Assembly: GCF_000258495.1 (NCBI RefSeq)
Contig: NZ_AJLG01000013.1
Span: 1 to 43,913 of the forward strand
DNA: 43,913 nucleotides
Direction: 5' to 3'
Origin: Pedobacter agri PB92
Lineage (GTDB): Bacteria > Bacteroidota > Bacteroidia > Sphingobacteriales > Sphingobacteriaceae
Shown here: in pieces, positions 27,520 through 34,502 of the stretch
Numbering within the stretch: position 1 is the first letter of the stretch
How the letters are laid out: each line of letters starts with the position of its first letter
Position numbers and translations under genes: made by a program
Notes under the pieces: model-generated
Database searches by the model: none
Seen by the model: only the letters and a program-made list of their open reading frames with translations
What the model was told of the DNA's origin: nothing

Positions 27520-29086
27520 AAATCAGCAGAGCCTGTGGCAATTCATGTCCGAGCAATCTGATAAACTGCTCAACCAAACCTTTCAACATGTAGGCTTAAC
27601 TTTTATTTCTCTTCTTTTCGCCGTACTTATCGGTTTGCCACTCGGTATTTTAATCGCCAGGAAAAGAAAAATTTCGGGTTCTGTTCTGGCTTTTGCGGGC
27701 GTGCTTCAAACCATTCCGAGCATAGCCCTATTGGGTTTCATGATTCCTTTGTTGGGCATTGGTGCTAAACCCGCTATTGTAGCTTTGCTTATTTATGCAT
27801 TGTTACCCATTATCCGAAATACCTATACCGGAATTGTCGGCGTAGATGCAAGTATTCGGGAAGCTGCCAAAGCAATGGGAATGAACAATTGGCAAATACT
27901 TTTCAAAGTAGAACTTCCGTTGGCTATGCCCGTTATTTTAGCAGGCATCAGAACGGCAACGGTAATTAATGTTGGTGTGGCAACACTGGCATCTTACATT
28001 GCGGCAGGTGGTTTGGGTGAATTTATTTTCGGTGGAATATCTTTAAATAACACCAATATGATTTTGGCTGGAGCTATCCCGGCGGCAGTTTTAGCGATTG
28101 TTTTAGATGGTCTGCTCGCTTTGCTGCAAAATTTAAACTTTAAAAGGTTGCGCAAGGTTCTGCTTGTTTTACCAATTTTTCTACTCATTTTGAGCGGCTT
28201 TTATTTGCTGCCAAAAGCATACGGAAGTTCACTTACAGCTGGTTTTACACCCGAGTTTATGGGGCGGCAAGATGGCGATTTGGGTTTAAAATCAGTGTAT
28301 GGGTTAAAAATACATACCATCGTAATTAGCGATGCAGTAATGTATAAAGCTGCTTTTGAAAAGGAACTGGATGTAATTAGCGGCTATTCTACTGATGGAA
28401 GATTAAAAGCCTTCGACCTCACTATTCTGAAAGACGACCAGCGCATTTTTCCACCTTACTATGCGGCACCGATTGTGCGGGAATCTTCATTAAAAAAGTT
28501 TCCGGAACTTGAAAAAGTATTGAATTTACTAGCAGGCAAAATAAGTGATTCAATCATGACGGATCTGAACTATAAAACAGATCAACTGCACCAAAGTCCG
28601 GAAAAGGTAGCGAAAGATTTCCTGATCAGTCGGAATCTTTTTAAAGTTTCGAAAAATGGAAAAGCGGGCATAGTTCGCATTGGCTCAAAGATTTTTGGTG
28701 AGCAATATATCCTGGCGGAAATGTACAAAATGCTTATTCAGGGAAATACTGATTATAAAGTGGCTACTAAAACGGGTTTAGGCGGTACGAAAATTTGTTT
28801 CGATGCTTTGGTGAATGATCAGATTGACTTTTATCCTGAATATACCGGTACCGGATTATTGGTTTTGCTGCAACCCAAAGCTGAATTTGCAAAGCAGATA
28901 GCGCATGATAAAGATAAAACTTACCGTTATGTAAATGACGAGTTTCGTAAGAAATTTCAGATTAAATGGTTAACGCCTATTGGGTTCAATAATTCTTATG
29001 CATTAATGATGCGGAGAAAACAATCGAAAGAACTGGGTGTTTATACCATCACAGATCTTAAGCAATATCTGGATAACAACAAATGA
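27512..29086 (+). CDS. EgtU/OpuB-like permease fused to a circularly permuted substrate-binding domain
   Basis: The 524-residue protein starts with a BPD-type permease (residues 1-210) with the EAA loop EAAKAMGMNNWQILFKVELP, then a membrane helix (216-234) that tethers the extracytoplasmic part. In OpuBC, OpuCC and EgtU the binding domain runs from an IGSK-x-x-x-EQYILAEM start to a TGLGGT/YPEYTGTG region and only then to the EF-x-R-x-DG, STDGR, FPPY-x-AAP and AGKI parts. Here the order is reversed: GFTPEFMGRQDGDLGL (244-259), STDGRL (293-298), FPPYYAAPIVR (313-323) and AGKISDSIM (341-349) come first. RIGSKIFGEQYILAEM (389-404), TGLGGT (421-426), YPEYTGTG (441-448) and GFNNSYALMM (491-500) come second, ending at TITDLKQYL. 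The join is a short VSKNGKAG linker at about 379-386. Start and stop overlap the neighbouring genes. Confidence 0.9.
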   Translation: MSENQQSLWQFMSEQSDKLLNQTFQHVGLTFISLLFAVLIGLPLGILIARKRKISGSVLAFAGVLQTIPSIALLGFMIPLLGIGAKPAIVALLIYALLPIIRNTYTGIVGVDASIREAAKAMGMNNWQILFKVELPLAMPVILAGIRTATVINVGVATLASYIAAGGLGEFIFGGISLNNTNMILAGAIPAAVLAIVLDGLLALLQNLNFKRLRKVLLVLPIFLLILSGFYLLPKAYGSSLTAGFTPEFMGRQDGDLGLKSVYGLKIHTIVISDAVMYKAAFEKELDVISGYSTDGRLKAFDLTILKDDQRIFPPYYAAPIVRESSLKKFPELEKVLNLLAGKISDSIMTDLNYKTDQLHQSPEKVAKDFLISRNLFKVSKNGKAGIVRIGSKIFGEQYILAEMYKMLIQGNTDYKVATKTGLGGTKICFDALVNDQIDFYPEYTGTGLLVLLQPKAEFAKQIAHDKDKTYRYVNDEFRKKFQIKWLTPIGFNNSYALMMRRKQSKELGVYTITDLKQYLDNNK

Positions 29087-30231
29087 ATTTTATTGAAGAA
29101 TACTTGCGCATAAGAAAGCATTCTGAACAAATATGTGAGCCTTTGCAAACGGAGGATTATGTTGTTCAACCGATTGCAGATGTAAGTCCCCCGAAATGGC
29201 ATCTTGGCCATACCACCTGGTTTTTTGAAACATTTATCCTCAAAGCCTTTTCTGCAAACTACCAGGAATTTAACCCAGAGTTTAATTATGTTTTTAACAG
29301 TTATTATGAAACTGTAGGCGCAAGGGTTATCCGCACCGATCGCGGAAATCTGAGCAGACCAAGCGTTAATGAAGTTTATCAATATCGTGCCTATGTAGAT
29401 GAGGCCATGCAAAAATTACTTTCCTGTCCGGTTGATGAAAAGCTAACTGAATTGCTGATTCTGGGCTTCAACCATGAACAACAACATCAGGAATTATTGC
29501 TTACTGATATTAAATATATTCTGGGCAACAATCCTTTGTTTCCGGCTTACTCAAAAGATTGGAAAGATGCAACAGAATCAGTCTCTGGAGAGAATATGAT
29601 CAACATCACAGAAGGTATCTATGAAATAGGCTATAAGGGTGATGGCTTTAGTTTTGATAATGAATTATCGCTACACAAAGTCTACCTACCTCACTACTCC
29701 ATTAGCGCCAATCTGGTCACTAACCATGAGTATCTTGATTTTATCAATGCTGGCGGATATCAGGATTTTAGTTACTGGCATGCAGAAGGGTGGGATTGGG
29801 TGAAAAACAACCAGATTAATGCGCCTTTGTACTGGAATAAAATTGATGGGCTATGGCATCACTACACCCTAAATGGCTTACAGAAACTTAATTTTGATGC
29901 TCCAGTAACGCACATAAGTTATTATGAGGCTTACGCTTATGCCAGTTGGAAAGGATTACGTTTGCCCACAGAATTTGAATGGGAAATAGCAGCGCAAAAA
30001 TTTGATTGGGGCAAAAGATGGGAGTGGACAGAAAGCGCATACCTGCCATATCCAGGTTTTAGCAAAGCTCCAGGTGCAATTGGCGAATACAATGGCAAGT
30101 TTATGGTCAATCAAAAAGTGTTGCGTGGCGCATCTGTTGCTACACCGCAGGGCCATGAACGTATTACTTACAGAAATTTCTTTCATCCACATTTGAGGTG
30201 GCAGTTTACTGGCATTCGATTAGCAAAATAA
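29083..30231 (+). CDS. egtB: Ergothioneine sulfoxide synthase EgtB
   Basis: EgtB is an iron enzyme that joins hercynine (trimethylhistidine) to a thiol donor with O2, forming the sulfoxide intermediate of ergothioneine. The 382-residue protein has a DinB-like N-terminal domain with the iron ligands His43 (KWHLGHTTWFFE), His131 and His135 (HEQQHQE), and the family stretch GARVIRTDRGNLSRP. A formylglycine-synthase-like C-terminal domain contains GLRLPTEFEWEIAA, WEWTESAYLPYPGF and RNFFHPHLRWQFTGIRLA. It is somewhat shorter than mycobacterial EgtB. No egtA (gamma-glutamylcysteine ligase) or egtC (amidohydrolase) is in the window, so it may use cysteine directly, as some EgtB enzymes do; this is an inference. 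The ATG overlaps the transporter stop (ATGA), and egtD follows 5 bp later. Confidence 0.95.
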   Translation: MNFIEEYLRIRKHSEQICEPLQTEDYVVQPIADVSPPKWHLGHTTWFFETFILKAFSANYQEFNPEFNYVFNSYYETVGARVIRTDRGNLSRPSVNEVYQYRAYVDEAMQKLLSCPVDEKLTELLILGFNHEQQHQELLLTDIKYILGNNPLFPAYSKDWKDATESVSGENMINITEGIYEIGYKGDGFSFDNELSLHKVYLPHYSISANLVTNHEYLDFINAGGYQDFSYWHAEGWDWVKNNQINAPLYWNKIDGLWHHYTLNGLQKLNFDAPVTHISYYEAYAYASWKGLRLPTEFEWEIAAQKFDWGKRWEWTESAYLPYPGFSKAPGAIGEYNGKFMVNQKVLRGASVATPQGHERITYRNFFHPHLRWQFTGIRLAK

Positions 30232-30236
30232 TTTTT

Positions 30237-31211
30237 ATGGATACGATGATTACAAAACGTATGGTTCCGGTTGGTTCGCAGTTTTTAAATGATGTTTTAG
30301 CTGGTTTACAAGCTGAAACAAAATTTTTAAGCTCAAAATATTTTTACGATGAAAAAGGCGACCAGATTTTTCAGCAGATTATGGAAATGAAAGAATATTA
30401 CCTTACCGATTCGGAAATGGAAATTCTTCAGGAACAATCGGCTAAGCTGGCTACTTTGATTTCCTTAGATGGGGATGCTTTCGATTTAATTGAACTTGGC
30501 GCAGGTGATGCCACCAAATCCATTCATTTGCTGAAGGCTTTGCTTCAGGCGCAGTTAAATTTCACCTACCTACCTATCGATATTTCTGCTCATGTAATTG
30601 CTGATTTAGAAGAAAATTTGCCTAAAAAACTACCTGATCTGCAAATTGAAGGTTTGAACGGTGATTATTTCAAAATGCTGGAAAAGGCAAAGGCTATGTC
30701 CAACCGTCGAAAAGTAGTTCTATTTATGGGCGCTAACATTGGCAATATGGATTTAGCAGAAGCAGAAAACTTTTGTCGTGATTTGCGGGAGGAGCTTTCT
30801 CCAAATGATTTGTTAATTATTGGATTTGACTTGAAGAAAAATCCGCAACAAATTTTAGCCGCTTACAACGACCCGACCGGAATTACACGCTCTTTTAACC
30901 TGAATCTGCTCAATCGAATTAATGGAGAACTGGATGGCGATTTCAATATTTCAAATTTTGATCATTATGCCTCATACGATCCGGAAACTGGCGCATGTAA
31001 AAGCTATTTAATTAGCTTGAACGATCAACGTGTAAATATTGGCGATGAAACCATTCACTTCAATAAAAACGAACACATTTACATGGAAATTTCACAAAAA
31101 TATTCACTGGAGGATATTGATGCATTAGCGAGCAAAACAGGTTTCACGCCAATGCACCGCTTTTTCGATCGTCAGGAATATTTTGTTGATGCTGTTTGGA
31201 AAGTGGATTAA
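30237..31211 (+). CDS. egtD: L-histidine N-alpha-methyltransferase EgtD
   Basis: EgtD methylates histidine three times with S-adenosylmethionine to give hercynine, the first step of ergothioneine synthesis. The 324-residue protein has the family N-terminus (YFYDEKGDQIFQQIMEMKEY, with substrate-pocket Tyr residues), the SAM-binding ELGAGDATK (86-94), and GANIGNMD (165-172) with the Asn that contacts histidine in studied EgtD. It ends in the expected EHIYMEISQKYS...GF-type segment with a conserved Glu. I chose ATG 30237 over the upstream GTG at 30198, which would overlap egtB. The stop TAA shares a TTAA palindrome with the stop of the converging egtE-like gene. Confidence 0.96.
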   Translation: MDTMITKRMVPVGSQFLNDVLAGLQAETKFLSSKYFYDEKGDQIFQQIMEMKEYYLTDSEMEILQEQSAKLATLISLDGDAFDLIELGAGDATKSIHLLKALLQAQLNFTYLPIDISAHVIADLEENLPKKLPDLQIEGLNGDYFKMLEKAKAMSNRRKVVLFMGANIGNMDLAEAENFCRDLREELSPNDLLIIGFDLKKNPQQILAAYNDPTGITRSFNLNLLNRINGELDGDFNISNFDHYASYDPETGACKSYLISLNDQRVNIGDETIHFNKNEHIYMEISQKYSLEDIDALASKTGFTPMHRFFDRQEYFVDAVWKVD

Positions 31212-32281
31212 TTTTTCCCGTCAATCACATCCAGCAACTGTTGTAAATCATCCACCGTATTATAAAAATGGAATGAAAATCTTGTACCGGCACCTCTTGC
31301 TGAGCATAAGATTTTGGCGTTCGCCAGATTTTCGACCATTTCTGTTTTTAAAGGTAAGCTGATAATGGTCGATTGACTCTCTCTTTTGATCATCCATTCT
31401 GGCAGCAAACCCCTGTTGTAAAATTCTGCTCTGGCTTGATTACAAAGTAGTTGATTGCTTTTTTCAATAGCTTCAAATCCGACAGATTGCAAGAAATTGA
31501 GGCTATAGTCAAGCGAACCAAAATTAAGAGTGTCTAAATGGCCAGGCTCGAAATTCATAACTAAATGGCTTTTACCTTGTAAAAAAGGCGCAGTAGGTAA
31601 GCTTTCAGTAGATTTTTCCTGATAAAGTACATTAATAAGCTGATCTGATAACATACAAAAACCATTTCCAAAGCCCGAAAGGAGCCATTTATAACCGCTG
31701 GAAAGCATGGCATCCAATCCCGATTCTTCGAAGTTAAATGTTTTAGTGCCACAAAATTGGGTGCCATCGGCAATCAACATCAGCTGCGGATAATTTTGTT
31801 TTATTTGTTTAATGAAGCGCTCTGATAATTTATAGCCGCTGATATATTGCACCATGCTAAACGCAAATGCTGTAGGTTTGAATGATTCAATCGCTTTCAA
31901 AATATTTTCTTCAAGATTTTCATCAATCGAAACTTCTTGGAATTCAAAACCACTGGATTTTACAGGATAGGCTACAGAAGGATAATCTTCATTTAACAAC
32001 AAAAAGCGCTGGTTTTTCGCCAGGCCGTTTAACAAAGTATTAAAGCCAAAAGAAAAGTTCGGTATCAGAAATACGTTTTTAGCCTGAAAAATTTCAGATA
32101 GTTTTAGCCTTAGTTTTTCGATGATGGTGCCGCTCTCTAACCTAAAATTACTGCCTCCAGCTAAATATTGCTGATCATGCTGCTGACGCCATGCTATTAA
32201 TGGTTGATATAAAATTCCGGAATAGGCGGTATTAAAATAAGTATATTCTTTAAGTACAGGGAAAATATCTTGAAAGTTCAT
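31208..32281 (-). CDS. EgtE-like PLP-dependent beta-lyase (aminotransferase class V)
   Basis: The 357-residue protein belongs to fold-type I class-V enzymes: Asp172 (LIADGTQFCG) would hold the pyridine nitrogen, and Lys198 in SSGYKWLLSGFGNGF forms the Schiff base. The N-terminus (VLKEYTYFNTAYSG) fits cysteine desulfurase/kynureninase relatives. Because it converges on egtD, it is a good candidate for EgtE, the lyase that cleaves hercynyl-cysteine sulfoxide to ergothioneine, pyruvate and ammonia. A cysteine desulfurase-like activity cannot be excluded. I chose ATG 32281 (MNFQDIFPVLKEY); an upstream open frame to 32317 has no good start. Its promoter must lie in the short divergent gap with the DinB gene. 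Confidence 0.85.
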   Translation of the reverse strand: MNFQDIFPVLKEYTYFNTAYSGILYQPLIAWRQQHDQQYLAGGSNFRLESGTIIEKLRLKLSEIFQAKNVFLIPNFSFGFNTLLNGLAKNQRFLLLNEDYPSVAYPVKSSGFEFQEVSIDENLEENILKAIESFKPTAFAFSMVQYISGYKLSERFIKQIKQNYPQLMLIADGTQFCGTKTFNFEESGLDAMLSSGYKWLLSGFGNGFCMLSDQLINVLYQEKSTESLPTAPFLQGKSHLVMNFEPGHLDTLNFGSLDYSLNFLQSVGFEAIEKSNQLLCNQARAEFYNRGLLPEWMIKRESQSTIISLPLKTEMVENLANAKILCSARGAGTRFSFHFYNTVDDLQQLLDVIDGKN

Positions 32282-32360
32282 ATTCAAAAGTACTAGAAAA
32301 TAACTACTCCAAACCATCGGCTTTCTATTTTGTTAAATCTTGGAAACATTTATCAATCTT

Positions 32361-32837
32361 ATGGAAAATCAGACCTCAATCCTCATCAACGAACTCAAAA
32401 AATTGTTAAGTGGAGGTGGAGCACACGTAGGTTTAAAAGAAGCACTTGCTGATTTAAGTATAGAACAGGTTTCGCAAAAACCCCATCAATTACCGTACAG
32501 CATTTGGCAGTTAGCGGAGCATATCCGGATTGCACAATGGGATATGCTGGAATTTAGTAAAGATGGAAATCATCAATCGCCGAAATGGCCGGATGAATAT
32601 TGGCCTAAAGAAGTTGCACCTGAAACTGAAGAAGCCTGGAATAAAACCATTGCCAGCATTGAAAAAGATCTCTTGGAATTTATCGAACTCATAGAATCTG
32701 AAGATCTTTACCAACAAATTCCACATGGACAAGGGCAAACACTTTTACGCGAAGCATTGCAAATAGCCGATCACAATGCCTATCACATTGCAGAAATTAT
32801 AGTGATCAGAAGATTGATCGGCGCCTGGAAAAGCTAA
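32361..32837 (+). CDS. DinB/YfiT-fold protein with intact metal triad
   Basis: A 158-residue four-helix protein. The DinB superfamily His triad is complete: His54 (WQLAEHIRIAQ), His138 and His142 (ADHNAYHIAE). Several members of this superfamily are metal-dependent thiol transferases (bacillithiol, mycothiol), and the same fold forms the N-terminal domain of EgtB. Located beside egtE, a thiol-related role such as transfer or detoxification is possible but unproven. I used ATG 32361 rather than the in-frame TTG at 32340. Confidence 0.88.
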   Translation: MENQTSILINELKKLLSGGGAHVGLKEALADLSIEQVSQKPHQLPYSIWQLAEHIRIAQWDMLEFSKDGNHQSPKWPDEYWPKEVAPETEEAWNKTIASIEKDLLEFIELIESEDLYQQIPHGQGQTLLREALQIADHNAYHIAEIIVIRRLIGAWKS

Positions 32838-32878
32838 CCGAAAACGCTCTAAATATTGTTTAACTAATTTTTATAATC

Positions 32879-33256
32879 ATGTTGCAAACAAGTAAAGCAT
32901 TCAGTTCTTTTTCTGTTAAAAATATAGAAGAAGCAAAAGCATTTTATGAATCAATCGGTTTAAAAACCAAAGTTGGAGAAATGGGTATACTGGAGTTGGT
33001 AATAGATGGCGCCGAAAATATTATGCTTTATCCAAAAGATGATCATGAACCTGCAACCTTTACCGTATTAAATTTTCCGGTAGCAAGTATCGAGCAAACC
33101 GTCGATGATTTGATCGCTAAAGGTGTAAAATTTGAACAATATCATTCGGAATACATTAAAACCGATGAGAAAGGAATATCAAGAGGATCGGAGGGACCTC
33201 AAATTGCCTGGTTTAAAGATCCTTCTGGAAATATTTTATCCGTTTTAGAAGTTTAA
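32879..33256 (+). CDS. VOC (glyoxalase/bleomycin-resistance-like) protein
   Basis: The 125-residue protein has the paired beta-alpha-beta-beta-beta motif of the vicinal oxygen chelate fold: SFSVKNIEEAKAFYESIGLK at the start and a C-terminal IAWFKDPSGNILSVLEV. It could be a dioxygenase, isomerase or resistance protein; the metal ligands are not all clear. It lies 41 bp after the DinB gene and ends at a shared terminator. Confidence 0.88.
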   Translation: MLQTSKAFSSFSVKNIEEAKAFYESIGLKTKVGEMGILELVIDGAENIMLYPKDDHEPATFTVLNFPVASIEQTVDDLIAKGVKFEQYHSEYIKTDEKGISRGSEGPQIAWFKDPSGNILSVLEV

Positions 33257-33260
33257 ATAG

Positions 33261-33300
33261 AAATCCCTCATCAAAAAAAATCTGATGAGGGATTTTTTTT
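33261..33300 (+). terminator. Bidirectional terminator between the VOC gene and ackA
   Basis: A perfect 13-bp stem (33261-33273 with 33283-33295) with A-rich loop and T-run follows the VOC gene. In the other direction it lies just beyond the stop of ackA (33299-33301), whose T-run is weaker. Confidence 0.9.
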
Positions 33301-34495
33301 ATGCCAATAACCCAAAACACTGGTGAGCAATTTCATACTCTTCATTGGTTGGAATAACCAGAATTTTTACTTTTGAATCAGCTGAACTCACATCCGCAAT
33401 CCCGCCGGAATAGTCCAGATTGCTTTCTTTGTTCATGTCAATACCGAGGTAGTTCAATTCTTTACACACTGCTGCCCGCATCGATTTGTCGTTTTCGCCA
33501 ACACCAGCGGTAAATACAATGGCATCCAAACCATTCAAAATGGCAGCATAGGCACCAATAAATTTCTTAATGCGGTAAGCATACAATTCAAGTGAAAGTA
33601 TTGCGCCATCTTTACCTTCAGCAGCAAGTTTGCCAATATCACGCATGTCACTTGAACCACCTACACCCAATAATCCCGATTGTTTGTTAAATAAAGTACT
33701 GAGCTGATCGAGGCTGTAGCCTGCATGTTCAATCAAATGAAAAATAACAGATGGATCGATATCACCAGATCGTGTACCCATAACCAAACCGCTCAATGGT
33801 CCAAAACCCATGCTGGTATCAATGGATCTACCATCCCGAACGGCAGTCATGCTGCAACCATTGCCCAAATGTATGGTGATGATTTTCGAATCTTTTTTAT
33901 CTAACCACTTAATGGCTTGCTCGCTTACATATTTGTGGCTGGTACCATGAAATCCATAAACCCTAATGCCATGTTCTTTGTAATATTGGTCGGGAATGGC
34001 ATATCTAAATGCCTGTTGTGGGATGGTTTGATGAAATGCGGTGTCAAACACGGCCACTTGCTTCGCATTTGGAAAAGTGTGTTCAGCTACCTCAATGCAC
34101 TTTAAATTTACCGGATTGTGGAGCGGTGCCAGTGAAAATAGTTTTTTAATCTGCTTTTTCACTTCCTCAGTAATCAACGTTGGGCCTGAAAAATGTTCCC
34201 CACCATGCACTACCCGGTGGCCTACGGCTGCAATATCATCAGGACTGGTAATTACCGCCTGTTCGCCTTCGGTTAGTAAGGCCAAAACCTGGGTCAATCC
34301 ATCAGCATGATCAGCAATGAAATCGGTTTTCTCGGTTACAAATTTCTCTGCTCCGCTAAATACAGTATGTTTAATATATGAACCTTCAATCCCAATCCGT
34401 TCCACCAATCCGCTACAGATGGGGGCTTTCACTGGCATTTTAAAGAGTTGATATTTTAGGGAGCTACTCCCTGAGTTGATGACTAGAATGTTCAT
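33299..34495 (-). CDS. ackA: Acetate kinase
   Basis: The 398-residue protein interconverts acetyl phosphate plus ADP and acetate plus ATP. Signatures are MNILVINSGSSSLKYQLF at the N-terminus, VGHRVVHGGEHF, VFDTAFHQTIP, GFHGTSHKYVSEQAI, HLGNGCSM and FTAGVGEND. The length matches the family. It lies 7 bp after pta in the usual pta-ackA order and ends at the shared terminator. Confidence 0.97.
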   Translation of the reverse strand: MNILVINSGSSSLKYQLFKMPVKAPICSGLVERIGIEGSYIKHTVFSGAEKFVTEKTDFIADHADGLTQVLALLTEGEQAVITSPDDIAAVGHRVVHGGEHFSGPTLITEEVKKQIKKLFSLAPLHNPVNLKCIEVAEHTFPNAKQVAVFDTAFHQTIPQQAFRYAIPDQYYKEHGIRVYGFHGTSHKYVSEQAIKWLDKKDSKIITIHLGNGCSMTAVRDGRSIDTSMGFGPLSGLVMGTRSGDIDPSVIFHLIEHAGYSLDQLSTLFNKQSGLLGVGGSSDMRDIGKLAAEGKDGAILSLELYAYRIKKFIGAYAAILNGLDAIVFTAGVGENDKSMRAAVCKELNYLGIDMNKESNLDYSGGIADVSSADSKVKILVIPTNEEYEIAHQCFGLLA

Positions 34496-34502
34496 GTTAA
34501 TT

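Noticed and set aside
27512..29086. Osmoprotectant (glycine betaine) importer as the only reading
   Set aside because: The family similarity is real, but overlap with egtB/egtD and the reduced CBS tail of the ATPase make ergothioneine or a precursor the better guess. Not excluded.
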